A stretch of DNA of 64,000 bases, from assembly GCF_021347895.1 (NCBI RefSeq), contig NC_067127.1:19564984-19628983 (forward strand). Reading direction: 5' to 3'. The DNA is from Acanthochromis polyacanthus. Taxonomy: Eukaryota > Chordata > Actinopteri > Pomacentridae. Numbering within the stretch: the stretch's first letter is position 1; the number at the start of each line of letters is the position of its first letter. The notes below the pieces were generated by a model. It was not told where the DNA came from. It did not search any database and was given only the letters and a program-made list of their open reading frames with translations. Of the stretch, positions 50,301 to 53,423 are shown piece after piece. Position numbers and translations under genes: made by a program.

Positions 50301-50992
50301 GACTGCTGTTGCTATGGGGAGGGTTATAGGGTTGCTTGACCTGCAGTGTTTAGGTGGGTGGTACATGTCAAACATCCACATGAATGTCAGGACTCAAGGT
50401 TTCTCAGCAGAACATTGCATTATAACAAGACGATCGATGTTATTCACTTCACCTGTCAGTAGTCACAACTCTACGGCTGATGGGTGTAAACATCATAATG
50501 GGACAGTGCTAAATTTAAATGCACTTCTTGAGTAACATGCTTAAATGTATTCAGTTTGATGTTTCACAGCCCTAATGTGTGGACGACAAACGTTAGAACA
50601 AGCTATGAGAGTTAAAGTAAACACGTAGCTAGAGACTCTTCCAACGCGCTAAGGATGTTCACATGAGTGCCAGCCCACTAGCCCACGAACAGCTGATGAC
50701 ACAACGTGTCAGCAGAGTTCATGAATGACTGTCAGCACAGTCACACAGCTTAGCCTAGCGCCAAGCTTAAAACACGCTGTAGCATCGGTGAGCGACTGTT
50801 GTCTTACATGTCTGTCCCATCCCGAGTAATTCCGGTGTTTAGAAACTCCTTAGCAATCTTCCTCCACACCGCGTCTCGGTTTACAAAGCGGTGCATGCTT
50901 TTACAAACTTGAGAAAGCCGACAGAGAGATTTGTGGTCCAAAAAAGACACGACATGATATAGGACATCCTCTGGCAGCTGGGAAAACAGCAT
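7254..50992 (-). CDS. fbxw4: F-box/WD repeat-containing protein 4, seven exons, 3' end off the window
   Basis: Coding exons in order are 50992-50808, 48653-48558, 48276-48091, 47248-47116, 46878-46793, 16547-16482 and 7394-7254; their phases agree throughout (2,2,2,0,2,2,2). The protein starts with an F-box (LPEDVLYHVVSFLDHKSLCR, about residues 6-45), followed by a linker (KERVRTAQNWF) and WD40 blades with GHQGDVCRF, SGSRDRTVRIW, TGTACC and SCGYDTFIRLWDLR. These match vertebrate FBXW4 in order and length. FBXW4 is a substrate-recognition subunit of SCF (Skp1-Cullin-F-box) ubiquitin ligases; its locus is linked to limb/fin phenotypes (dactylin, split hand/foot 3). About 85 C-terminal residues are missing and are inferred to lie left of position 1. 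Introns are 2154, 281, 842, 237, 30245 and 9087 bp; the two largest are packed with transposons. An in-frame TAG lies upstream of the ATG. Identification comes from remembered family sequence, not a search. Confidence 0.93.
7645..7960 (+). mobile_element. Tc1-type relic (transposase C-terminal part)
   Basis: TAATGTTCTGCTTGGAAAGC, CCATGGCAATGG and GAACAGCTTGAGAAACATGG follow the order of the GTTCTGCTGGGAAACC...CATGGCAACGG...GGTTTGAGGAACATG transposase region of the family at 8118-8605. Truncated and shifted. Confidence 0.6.
8118..8605 (+). mobile_element. Internally deleted Tc1-type element
   Basis: It runs from a left end GATCAGCCACAACATTATGA to a right end GTCATAATGTTATGCCTGAT followed by TGGTGTA. 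Between them only the transposase C-terminal region remains (TTCTGCTGGGAAACCTGGAG, ATTCATGTGGATG, GGACCCACAGAATTC). The same deletion structure occurs inverted at 49965-50488, so this is a spread non-autonomous derivative. Confidence 0.82.
8620..10025. other. Intron 6 stretch, no recognised feature
   Basis: AT-rich unique sequence. Open frames here (for example 9468-9653 and 9615-9815) lack homology I recognise and lack convincing splice context. Confidence 0.4.
10030..10560. other. Candidate conserved non-coding element
   Basis: A 530-bp repeat-free block, GC-richer than its neighbours. It contains a near-duplicate motif, GATTATTGGAGAATAACT (about 10110) and GATTATTGCAGAATAACT (about 10145), about 35 bp apart. 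There is no coding signature on either strand. An enhancer role is inference only. Confidence 0.4.
10561..11452. other. Intron 6 stretch, no recognised feature
   Basis: No TIR, LINE or exon signature was recognised; A-rich in parts. Confidence 0.4.
11453..11935 (-). mobile_element. TACTC-ended TIR element
   Basis: It starts TACTCCACCAAGG (11453-11465) and ends CCTTGGTGGTA (11925-11935). The interior matches 34615-35223 in inverse orientation, including CACAAGGACCACCTCATTAG, GTGATCACATGATT and GTCCCATCAATTC. No coding frame. The flanking duplication is at most TA. Confidence 0.75.
12482..12630 (+). mobile_element. Mariner-type miniature element, truncated copy A
   Basis: The left end TACACTAGTGTTCAAAAGTT, then TTGGGGTCACCCAGAC and CATCAATTAGCCTTTCAACA, match copies at 30638, 31690 and 33469. 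The far half with its second terminal repeat is missing. Confidence 0.75.
13075..13102. repeat. (CA)n microsatellite
   Basis: Uninterrupted CA dinucleotide run of about 28 bp. Confidence 0.95.
13250..15126. other. Intron 6 stretch with low-confidence CNE candidate
   Basis: 13250-13870 is unique, moderately GC-rich and repeat-free, and could hold a regulatory element. The longest minus-strand frame here (13361-13873) has no recognisable domain. 13880-15126 is AT-rich with nothing recognised. Confidence 0.3.
15127..15210 (+). mobile_element. tRNA-derived SINE, 5' half only
   Basis: GTAGCTCAACCATAAACAGG (A-box side), GACTATAGTCCCGACACAGC, then CGGTCATGGGCTCGAGTCTG (B-box side) match the head of the copy at 44766. 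The tail body is missing. Confidence 0.75.
15211..16080. other. Intron 6 stretch, no recognised feature
   Basis: The minus-strand frame at 15480-15830 has no recognised domain, and no exon signature was found. Confidence 0.35.
16085..16260 (+). mobile_element. L2-type LINE 3' end fragment
   Basis: CATTTAGCAGACACTTTTATCCAAAGCGACGTACA is the hallmark 3' region of teleost L2/Maui LINEs and of SINEs that borrow their tail. It is followed by GATTTGAACCATCGACCTCC. The same hallmark ends the LINE at 53150-54985. It lies about 220 bp downstream of fbxw4 exon 6. Confidence 0.8.
16482..16547 (-). CDS. fbxw4: fbxw4 exon 6 (66-bp WD40 exon)
   Basis: This small exon lies between acceptor CTGTTTGCAG and a strong GTAAGT donor. 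It encodes SFATGTACCESFSPLLIWNV plus E and part of an Arg codon. The human counterpart is SSFVTGTACCGHFSPLRIWD, with near-identical spacing. It has no ATG and is too short to stand out as an open frame; it was found by looking for the missing TGTACC segment. Confidence 0.9.
16620..17084. other. Intron 6/5 boundary region, nothing recognised
   Basis: Sequence upstream of exon 6 on the minus strand; ordinary AT-rich intron. Confidence 0.4.
17085..17310. other. Candidate conserved non-coding element
   Basis: Unique and balanced in composition. It contains AATTAATTAGG (about 17277-17287), a homeodomain-type core, and repeated TGTACA(A/C)AATGCCC motifs near 17162 and 17203. No repeat or exon signature. 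Regulatory role inferred. Confidence 0.35.
17311..19393. other. Intron 5 stretch, mostly unannotated
   Basis: A GC-richer part at 17530-17800 and AT-rich sequence to 18830. A short (ATCC)n run lies at about 18858-18890. Nothing coding was recognised. Confidence 0.35.
19394..19959 (+). mobile_element. Solo LTR (Ty3/gypsy-like)
   Basis: Its ends are perfect 9-bp inverted repeats, TGTCACGGG and CCCGTGACA, the TG...CA form of LTRs. Flanks are CGTAT (19389-19393) and CGTAC (19960-19964), a 4-of-5 target duplication. Inside are a TATAAAG (about 19540) and an AATAAA signal (about 19882) in the order expected for promoter and polyadenylation. No internal retroelement coding sequence adjoins, so it is a solo LTR left by recombination. 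Superfamily assignment is inference. Confidence 0.75.
20072..20646. mobile_element. TIR DNA transposon with 9-bp TSD carrying a helicase fragment (copy 1)
   Basis: Termini are TAGCCTAGCCGCGCTA and TAGCGCGGCTAGGCCA (inverted, 14-15 of 16). They are flanked by identical GTTCATGAG at 20063-20071 and 20647-20655. The 575-bp body carries a RecQ-like helicase N-terminal fragment on the minus strand. A related element with its own 9-bp duplication lies at 21932-22485. Nine-base duplications fit Mutator-like transposases best; no transposase is present, so the superfamily is open. Confidence 0.85.
20090..20422 (-). pseudogene. RecQ-like helicase fragment inside a transposon
   Basis: From Met at 20422 the frame reads a RecQ motif-0-like stretch (FNLKDKQRTALKCF, about residues 12-25), then a Walker A motif MPTGYGKSLIYQ (about residues 35-46) and LAPLVGKLMG. 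It then loses similarity, and a stop ends the 134-residue frame near 20018, outside the element. Motifs Ia-VI are absent, including the DEAH-type Walker B, so it cannot be an active helicase. The fragment starts at its own ATG within the element and was either captured from a host recQ gene or inherited from a larger helicase-coding transposon. Confidence 0.75.
20660..21920. other. Spacer between the two 9-bp-TSD elements
   Basis: Apart from the CA run, this is unique sequence. 20930-21290 is GC-richer and repeat-free and could hold regulatory sequence, but nothing specific was recognised. Confidence 0.3.
21290..21319. repeat. (CA)n microsatellite
   Basis: CA run of about 30 bp. Confidence 0.9.
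21932..22485. mobile_element. TIR DNA transposon with 9-bp TSD (copy 2, internally duplicated end)
   Basis: Termini are TAGCCTAGCCCTGCTA and TAGCGCGGCTAGGCTA, flanked by identical GGGTAAACC at 21923-21931 and 22486-22494. The left 140 bp and right 200 bp match copy 1, but the helicase-coding middle is gone. A second right end (GAGAATTAAATTCGTTGCC to GGCTAGGCTA) sits inside at about 22240-22287. Confidence 0.87.
22496..23880. other. Intron 5 stretch, one weak Tc1 relic
   Basis: 22650-22745 (AGGTGGGCAGTACATG, then ATCCACATGAAGGTCA) resembles the Tc1 family at 49965-50488 but is decayed. The rest is AT-rich with nothing recognised. Confidence 0.35.
23882..24411 (+). mobile_element. piggyBac-type miniature element
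   Basis: It is bounded by TTAA at both ends (23882-23885, 24408-24411). Termini are CCCTCCTGTTGTCC and GGACGACACGAGG, the classic piggyBac arrangement. The body is a chain of A/T-rich inverted repeats, including CTTTAAGAACATTCACA (about 24164) facing TGTGAATGTTCTTAAAG (about 24227). No transposase. Confidence 0.85.
24720..25150. other. Candidate conserved non-coding element
   Basis: Unique, balanced composition between an A-rich repeat and a CA microsatellite. It carries CCTTTGGACCAATTACAC, GGGAATGTGGAGGCATTTGG and GTGCTTTTATCTGGTCTC. No exon or repeat signature. An enhancer role is inferred from texture and locus only. Confidence 0.4.
25291..25350. repeat. (CA)n microsatellite
   Basis: Interrupted CA run of about 60 bp, preceded by CACTCACACTCA. 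The overlapping open frames are repeat translations, not genes. Confidence 0.95.
25360..26680. other. Intron 5 stretch, nothing recognised
   Basis: AT-rich sequence after about 25600. No TIR, LINE or exon signature. Confidence 0.35.
26683..26920. mobile_element. Near-perfect foldback element of mariner type
   Basis: The 80-bp arms (26683-26762 and 26841-26920) are inverted copies with a single mismatch. Each begins with the terminal motif CATGGCCATAAGTTTGGACA. A third copy of that terminal motif sits in the loop at about 26766-26793. The motif is typical of a teleost Tc1/mariner family with TA duplications. The near-identity implies recent formation or gene conversion between arms. Confidence 0.85.
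27195..27690. mobile_element. hAT-like GC-rich miniature element, partial
   Basis: The left end CCCCGTCCACACGAAGACG and the internal TCATCCACACGAAGACGGCG are typical of a widespread fish non-autonomous hAT family rich in CG dinucleotides (AAACGCCGCTTACGCAGCTC). The right end near CTTCGTCTTTACGCCGATCG is decayed. No clear target duplication was found. Confidence 0.6.
27720..28900. other. AT-rich intron 5 stretch, nothing recognised
   Basis: Small open frames at 28451-28860 lack homology I know. Confidence 0.35.
28907..28978. repeat. (TA)n microsatellite
   Basis: Uninterrupted TA run of about 72 bp, self-complementary and able to extrude as a cruciform. Confidence 0.97.
29415..29933 (-). mobile_element. 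piggyBac-type miniature element, inverted copy
   Basis: TTAA at 29415-29418 followed by CCCTCGTG; the other end reads GGATAACAGGAGGG but its TTAA has decayed to TTCA. The body matches 23882-24411 in reverse (TTTGAAAATGTGGGGAAG, TGTGTGAATGTTCTTAAAG). Confidence 0.8.
29940..30636. other. Intron 5 stretch, nothing recognised
   Basis: A-rich unique sequence between two miniature elements. Confidence 0.35.
30638..31004 (-). mobile_element. Mariner-type miniature element, copy B
   Basis: Terminal repeats ACCATTCAAAAGTTTGGGTC and GTGACCCCAAACTTTTGAAC. The body shares CACAGGAGTGATGGTTGCTG and CCTCTGTACCCCTATG with copies C and D in inverse orientation. Confidence 0.85.
31010..31688. other. Spacer between inverted miniature elements, nothing recognised
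   Basis: AT-rich unique sequence. Confidence 0.35.
31690..32062 (+). mobile_element. Mariner-type miniature element, copy C
   Basis: TACACTACCGCTCAAAAGTT and TTGGGGTCACTTAGAAAGGT at the left; GGGTGACCCCAAACTTTTGA at the right. This is the most complete copy. It forms an inverted pair with copy B 0.7 kb away. Confidence 0.88.
32268..32332. repeat. (TG)n microsatellite
   Basis: TG run of about 65 bp, with a shorter TG tract at about 32476-32494. Confidence 0.95.
32540..33070. other. Candidate conserved non-coding element
   Basis: GC-rich for this window and repeat-free, with AGGAAAGCGCCCTGTATTTA and TTATCGCTGCATTGTTGCAG. The open frames on both strands are low-complexity and overlap each other; no domain was recognised. 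Regulatory role inferred. Confidence 0.38.
33469..33815 (+). mobile_element. Mariner-type miniature element, copy D
   Basis: Left end TACACTACCATTCCAAAATT, then the same body as copy C, including GGAATATCTCCATAGGGGTA. The right terminal repeat is partly deleted (TTCAACAGTAGTGTA). Confidence 0.83.
34045..34575 (+). mobile_element. LINE 3' end with reverse-transcriptase C-terminal fragment
   Basis: The forward frame reads IYxPGSISNSTNNVQSNKQP and VKIQNLFLHRDRGCNCKGDV, then FKRGRFHTTLKPFCFSICGV and CPSTTQFKKQ. This is the conserved C-terminal tail of a teleost LINE ORF2. It is followed by an AT-rich tail and CGCTTATGCTTCACCCTACTTC. A small (GGATTGGA)n duplication at about 34272-34302 interrupts the coding part. 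Clade uncertain. Confidence 0.65.
34615..35223 (+). mobile_element. TACTC-ended TIR element (longest copy)
   Basis: It starts TACTCTGCCAAGG and ends CCTTGGTGGAGTA, 13-bp inverted ends with two mismatches. The 609-bp body has no coding frame and matches 11453-11935 inverted and 1697-1834 in part. A TA at each edge could be the duplicated target. Confidence 0.8.
35230..36180. other. Intron 5 stretch, unclassified
   Basis: The minus-strand frame 35701-36045 has no domain I recognise; the texture suggests old repeat sequence. Confidence 0.3.
36190..36535 (+). mobile_element. (CATC)/(GGAT)-tailed retroelement, decayed copy
   Basis: GGAGTTTGCATGTTCTCTCT, CTTCCTCCCACAGTCCAAAA, GTGACCTGTCCAGGGTGTCC and AGTCAGCTGGGATAGTCTCC follow the order of the 6151-6517 repeat in the opposite orientation. 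The tail is GATAATGGATAGACGGAT. Confidence 0.82.
36925..37915 (-). mobile_element. RTE-type LINE fragment, endonuclease joined to reverse transcriptase by deletion
   Basis: On the minus strand 37808-37593 encodes an endonuclease segment (VVIGADFNGRVDTGNRGDEE, VMGRPGIQDRN). Within 100 bp comes ADGIVICSE (about 37575), the reverse transcriptase catalytic box with its second Asp replaced by Gly. The rest down to about 36925 matches the downstream RT region of the same LINE. Several hundred residues between endonuclease and catalytic box are missing. The long plus-strand frame at 36855-37667 is antisense to this element. Confidence 0.8.
37920..38650. other. Intron 5 stretch, nothing recognised
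   Basis: Unique sequence with a CA microsatellite at about 38571-38593. Confidence 0.35.
38571..38593. repeat. (CA)n microsatellite
   Basis: Short CA run of about 23 bp. Confidence 0.9.
38660..38955 (+). mobile_element. CR1/L2-like LINE 3' end
   Basis: The forward frame reads AAFSYYAPHLWNKLPEHLQL, the usual end of the CR1/L2 reverse transcriptase ORF. It is followed by an untranslated tail with AAAGCACCTTGAATCGCCTT and TATGCTATACAAAA. It is strongly 5'-truncated. Confidence 0.8.
38960..39735. other. AT-rich intron 5 stretch, nothing recognised
   Basis: No exon or repeat signature recognised. Confidence 0.35.
39740..40060. other. Candidate conserved non-coding element
   Basis: Unique sequence with GGTTTAACAGGTTTATCAGC, a homeodomain-like core in GAGAATTAATGATGTGG (about 39985) and CAGATCTGAGGGACAC. 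It differs in texture from its AT-rich flanks. Regulatory role inferred. Confidence 0.4.
40061..41470. other. AT-rich intron 5 stretch, nothing recognised
   Basis: No exon or repeat signature recognised. Confidence 0.35.
41472..41630 (-). mobile_element. Tc1-type relic, one end
   Basis: TGCCTGACCTGCAATGTTTA, then GTGGTACATGTTAAACA and GGTTTCCCAGCAGAACATTG, ending GTTGTGGCTGATCGGTGTA. Same family and orientation as 49965-50488; the other end is missing. Confidence 0.75.
42235..42960 (+). mobile_element. Decayed LINE coding relic
   Basis: In one forward frame CTCACATGGGCAATGATGGA reads as HMGNDGETLRK, an endonuclease DFNAHMGNDGETW-type motif, followed by FGKNNLP and SGVLFLEVC. Near 42900 AEVAEVVKEL resembles the conserved region just before the RT domain. 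Stops and shifts throughout; clade uncertain. Confidence 0.55.
42961..44765. other. Unclassified intron 5 stretch
   Basis: GC-richer than average with several short open frames (43597-43848, 44189-44449) but no domain, terminal repeat or splice pair I recognise. Probably old transposon sequence. Confidence 0.3.
44766..44975 (+). mobile_element. tRNA-derived SINE, best copy
   Basis: It has an RNA polymerase III A-box-like GTAGCTCAACAGGTTGAG (44775-44792) and B-box GGTTCGAGTTC (44839-44849). Then comes a CTGCATGTCTTTCCCCCACT body and an AAAAAGGCC-type A-rich tail. Related partial copies are at 3733 and 15127. It is not a functional tRNA gene: no cloverleaf closes around the boxes. Confidence 0.85.
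44976..46310. other. AT-rich intron 5 stretch, nothing recognised
   Basis: No exon or repeat signature recognised. Confidence 0.35.
46315..46500 (+). mobile_element. Tc1 transposase fragment near exon 5
   Basis: CATTCATGTGAATGACAGTT, ACTTAAACATTGTTGCAGAC and GCAGGACAATGTGCCCATGC correspond, in order, to a Tc1 transposase region ending at the QQDNxP DDE motif. It lies about 300 bp from fbxw4 exon 5, inside intron 5. Confidence 0.65.
46793..46878 (-). CDS. fbxw4: fbxw4 exon 5 (WD40)
   Basis: The acceptor is TTGTTCCTCTAG before 46878 and the donor is a strong GTAAGG. It encodes IWTLTSSSPRDTIPMYDRVW and then SVAISPTL, the counterpart of human DRVWSIAISPLL. The exon is 86 bp. It is followed by the 30.2-kb intron 5, which holds most of the window's mobile DNA. 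Confidence 0.91.
47116..47248 (-). CDS. fbxw4: fbxw4 exon 4 (WD40)
   Basis: The acceptor is TGTTTGCCAG before 47248. The exon encodes SDGKILVHSRRNH, then SGHNQEVNCIDSKDG and SGSRDRTVR, a canonical GH...D...SGS WD40 blade. The donor is GTCAGA (from 47115), a weak match to consensus, but splicing there gives VRIWTL with exon 5, as the family requires. Confidence 0.91.
47460..47690 (-). mobile_element. Possible DNA transposon relic in intron 3
   Basis: CGACGGATGTTGATTGGATT, then AAGGTCAGCGGAATTTGAAG and GGCCAAGTC, resembles the antisense of a Tc1/mariner transposase region (GGTCTGGACTTTGACTTGGCC type). No ends were found. Confidence 0.3.
48091..48276 (-). CDS. fbxw4: fbxw4 exon 3 (first WD40 blades)
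   Basis: The acceptor is CTTTTTGTCAG before 48276 and the donor is GTAGCT after 48091. It encodes LLPWLQLDGDILFLSQAAN, then a YSGHQGDVCRFAVTDSNLIS blade, corresponding to the human FAGHDEDVCHF region. The exon is 186 bp. The GTAGCT donor is unusual but the reading frame continues exactly into exon 4 (SGG-SDGKI). Confidence 0.92.
48558..48653 (-). CDS. fbxw4: fbxw4 exon 2 (linker)
   Basis: The acceptor is TCATTGCAG just before 48653 and the donor is GTTAGT from 48557. The exon encodes YPHIPLKERVRTAQNWFNGV and then CKRASPLKWKTK, matching the conserved VKERV..QNW..G.C..G.LLKW linker between F-box and propeller. It is 96 bp and keeps phase with exons 1 and 3. Confidence 0.92.
48690..49960. other. 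Intron 1 stretch, nothing recognised
   Basis: AT-rich unique sequence without terminal repeats or exon signature. Confidence 0.4.
49965..50488 (-). mobile_element. Internally deleted Tc1-type element, inverted copy
   Basis: It begins TACACTGATCCGGCATCACA and ends CTACGGCTGATGGGTGTA. The interior matches 8118-8605 in reverse and has the same internal deletion. It lies in fbxw4 intron 1, about 0.3 kb from exon 1. Confidence 0.85.
50808..50992 (-). CDS. fbxw4: fbxw4 exon 1 (start codon and F-box)
   Basis: The exon opens at ATG 50992-50990 and ends before a GTAAGA donor at 50807, leaving two bases of a codon. It encodes the whole F-box (LPEDV, LDHKSLCRLSQVC, AVWRKIAKEF), the Skp1-binding module. 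Upstream of this ATG the frame meets a TAG stop with no other in-frame ATG between, so this start is well supported. The predicted N-terminus is much shorter than the acidic/alanine-rich leader of the human protein. Confidence 0.93.
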
Positions 50993-51240
50993 AGCGAACT
51001 CTCCACATTCGGCTGTCGGCGGTGTGTTGGTCTACACACGGCGGCAGTTTGTAGAAGCGAATGAGAAACAGAGTGAACAGCAGTCCATCTTTCAGAGCAG
51101 CGGCACAAAGTAAACAGGAAGTCATTCAAGCAGTGGTCGGACGGCTGATGACGTCATGACGTACGGTGTTGCGTTTAAGTTTTGCTGCGTGTGGTTTCCT
51201 ATTTGAACAAAGACGCATAGAAATCTAATTTTTTATGAAG
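50993..51240 (-). promoter_or_regulatory. fbxw4 5' leader and promoter-proximal region with CRE
   Basis: This GC-richer stretch lies immediately upstream of the fbxw4 ATG. It contains a perfect cAMP-response palindrome TGACGTCA at 51149-51156, followed by a second half-site (TGACGT, 51158-51163), about 160 bp from the ATG. CREs near transcription starts are typical of housekeeping-type vertebrate promoters. The transcription start itself cannot be placed from sequence alone. Confidence 0.55.
51149..51156. promoter_or_regulatory. CRE/ATF site TGACGTCA
   Basis: A full 8-bp palindromic CREB/ATF consensus lies upstream of fbxw4, with an adjacent half-site. Its function is inferred from position only. 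Confidence 0.5.
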
Positions 51241-52195
51241 TTGACATTTCGCCTTGATAATTTGCTTTCCTTCTATCAACACATACTTAACTGAGGTTAG
51301 TGCTGCAAAACTATCTTTAATAAAATCGCATAGTAATTGAAATATCAAACTCATTCTAACAGATCATATGATAACCAACAGACTGCAACACTCCTAATTT
51401 GTTCCTATTATGAAAACATCAATATATGCAGCTAGCTTTGAAATAGTATTTCCAAAATAATTGCTGAGAAGTTGGAAATGTGTCTAGCTCCTTCTTAAAT
51501 ATCATGACCAGTACATTGTAAAATTCCTGATAGCATGTCCATTCAATGCAGTTCAGTGTCCCACTTTGATAATGAAAATAATGTACTTTTGGCCTTTTTG
51601 AACAACAGCAATAAGAACTAAAGTGTTGAAGCTTCATGAATGAAGAATTCATGAAAGAACTGTTGTACTGCATTTTATTAGATTTCATATGTGCATGTGA
51701 ATTTAGCCTACACTGTGCAAACACACACACAAGCATTGTCTGAGTTGCTCTTAGCTATTAATAATGCTAATAAAAACATTCCAATAGAACTTTTCTGATG
51801 AAAGGTGCAAATTTATTTGCAATTAAACAAGACATACAAATTGTTTTCATTCAGTTTCTTTACAAGTTTGGTAGCAGCATTTTGGGATGACCAGAGGAAC
51901 GATGCTGACTTAAGCCCTTTCAGACATGGAACATTTCTGAGTTCATCAATCTATTTTAAATTGATAACATCCCATCATACAAGCCTTTTTCAAGCAGAGG
52001 TCACTCTTCTGTTTATGTTACTCATGGCTGCATTCACATATAGCACATACAGTTCCACAGGGCGTTGTGGTACACAATATTTGTCATTCATACAAGACTA
52101 GCCAATACACCAAATTATGTATAATGCAAAATAAAACAAATAAATAATAATAATAAAAAATCTCAGCTGATCAAAGTGTCCAAATAACTAACAGC
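51241..52195. other. Upstream intergenic stretch, nothing recognised
   Basis: AT-rich. The open frames 51419-51736 and 51805-52101 have no recognisable domain. Confidence 0.35.
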
Positions 52196-52199
52196 CCAG

Positions 52200-52640
52200 T
52201 TTATGAATGATTTCTTAAACAGTGAAACCAGAAGTTCAGGAGTTCAGCTGATAGGACTCTGTGTGACAGCTCACCTGTCTGAGGAAGTTCATAGTGTGAC
52301 CTACTTTTAGATCCTGATCGGCCCTTTCTTCATGTCTGAGCAATTTACAGTGAAACCCAAATATTGAGACTGCAGGTTTGTAATACACTATGAAGACATA
52401 GTCAAACTGTCATTCTGTCTGTGACGGAATCACCTGTCTGATGTGAAGACATGTAGACCTACATAGTGATCTGGTCCTGGTTTGCACTCCATGCTCACTA
52501 AGGGTTAATTTAGAATCGAAGGACAATAAAACGCTGGATCCGTTGTATGCAAATTCCCAGGAGGCGTACATCTCTTCACCCCTCCCTCTGCTTGGTTGCT
52601 CAGACCACACGTATGGTGAATAAACAACCCCCTAACATTC
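52200..52640. other. Candidate conserved non-coding element upstream of fbxw4
   Basis: Repeat-free block on the expected fgf8 side. It contains a perfect POU octamer ATGCAAAT (about 52547-52554) and TAAGGGTTAATTTAGAATCG (about 52500). Inference only. Confidence 0.4.
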
Positions 52641-52649
52641 ACAGTATAT

Positions 52650-53150
52650 GGAAATAGTATGTTGAGACCAGTGAGAGACTGAGGGACTGCTTTGAATCAA
52701 CAGGCTGGGAAGCATTGTGTAGACCTCATGGGGAGGACATAGATGGCCTGACCCACCGCATCAATGACTATATTAATTTCCGCATGGAGAACACTGTGCC
52801 TACCAAGAAGGTACAGTGTTTCTCCAGTGACCAACCATGAGTGACCCCTGAGCTGATGGATCTGCTTAACAAGAAGAAGAGGGGCTTTGGATCCGGACAC
52901 AGAGAGGAGATGAGGAGGATCCAGAGGGAGCTCAAGAAGAAGATAGGGAAGGCAAGGACAGCTACAGGAGGAAACTGGAACATCACCTCACCCAAAACAA
53001 AGCCAGAGAAGTGTGGAGAGGTCTGAAAACCATCTCAGGACACACCAACAGTGGGGGAAGGAGGCCTGCATCTGGAGACCAGAAATGGGTAAATGACCAG
53101 AAAAGGCTTCACTCCTCCCTGAAAACAATACAACACTATTCCTTTTTCAG
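52650..53150 (+). mobile_element. CR1/Rex-like LINE fragment (region upstream of RT)
   Basis: The forward frame includes RDCFESTGWEALCRPHGEDI, DGLTHRINDYINF and ENTVPTKKVQCFSSDQP, and later LKTISGHTNSGG. These are recognisable from the linker preceding the reverse transcriptase in a common teleost LINE. A stop follows DQP (TGA, about 52837). It is cut off at about 53150 by the L2 copy. Confidence 0.75.
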
Positions 53151-53312
53151 TTTCCACCATTCTACAATTCTACAATTTCATTTAGCAGACGCTTTTGTCC
53201 AAAGCGACGTACAACACGAGCAAGAATTCAGACATAAGGAAAAACCTTTAGTAAGTGCTTCAAGTGCGATTGGTCAAAGGTGTTTGCCATCAAGTTGCAG
53301 AAGAAGTGCCAA

Positions 53313-53345
53313 CCCCCCCCCCCCACCCCCACCCCCCCACCCCCT
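53313..53345. repeat. C-rich low-complexity tract
   Basis: Run of C with A interruptions inside the L2 3' region. Confidence 0.9.
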
Positions 53346-53423
53346 TTTTTCAACTTTGTCAGTGCTAAATAAGTGCTGGGTTTTGGACCACCTGACTTAT
53401 TCTACCCCTAAGGTGGAGTCGGA

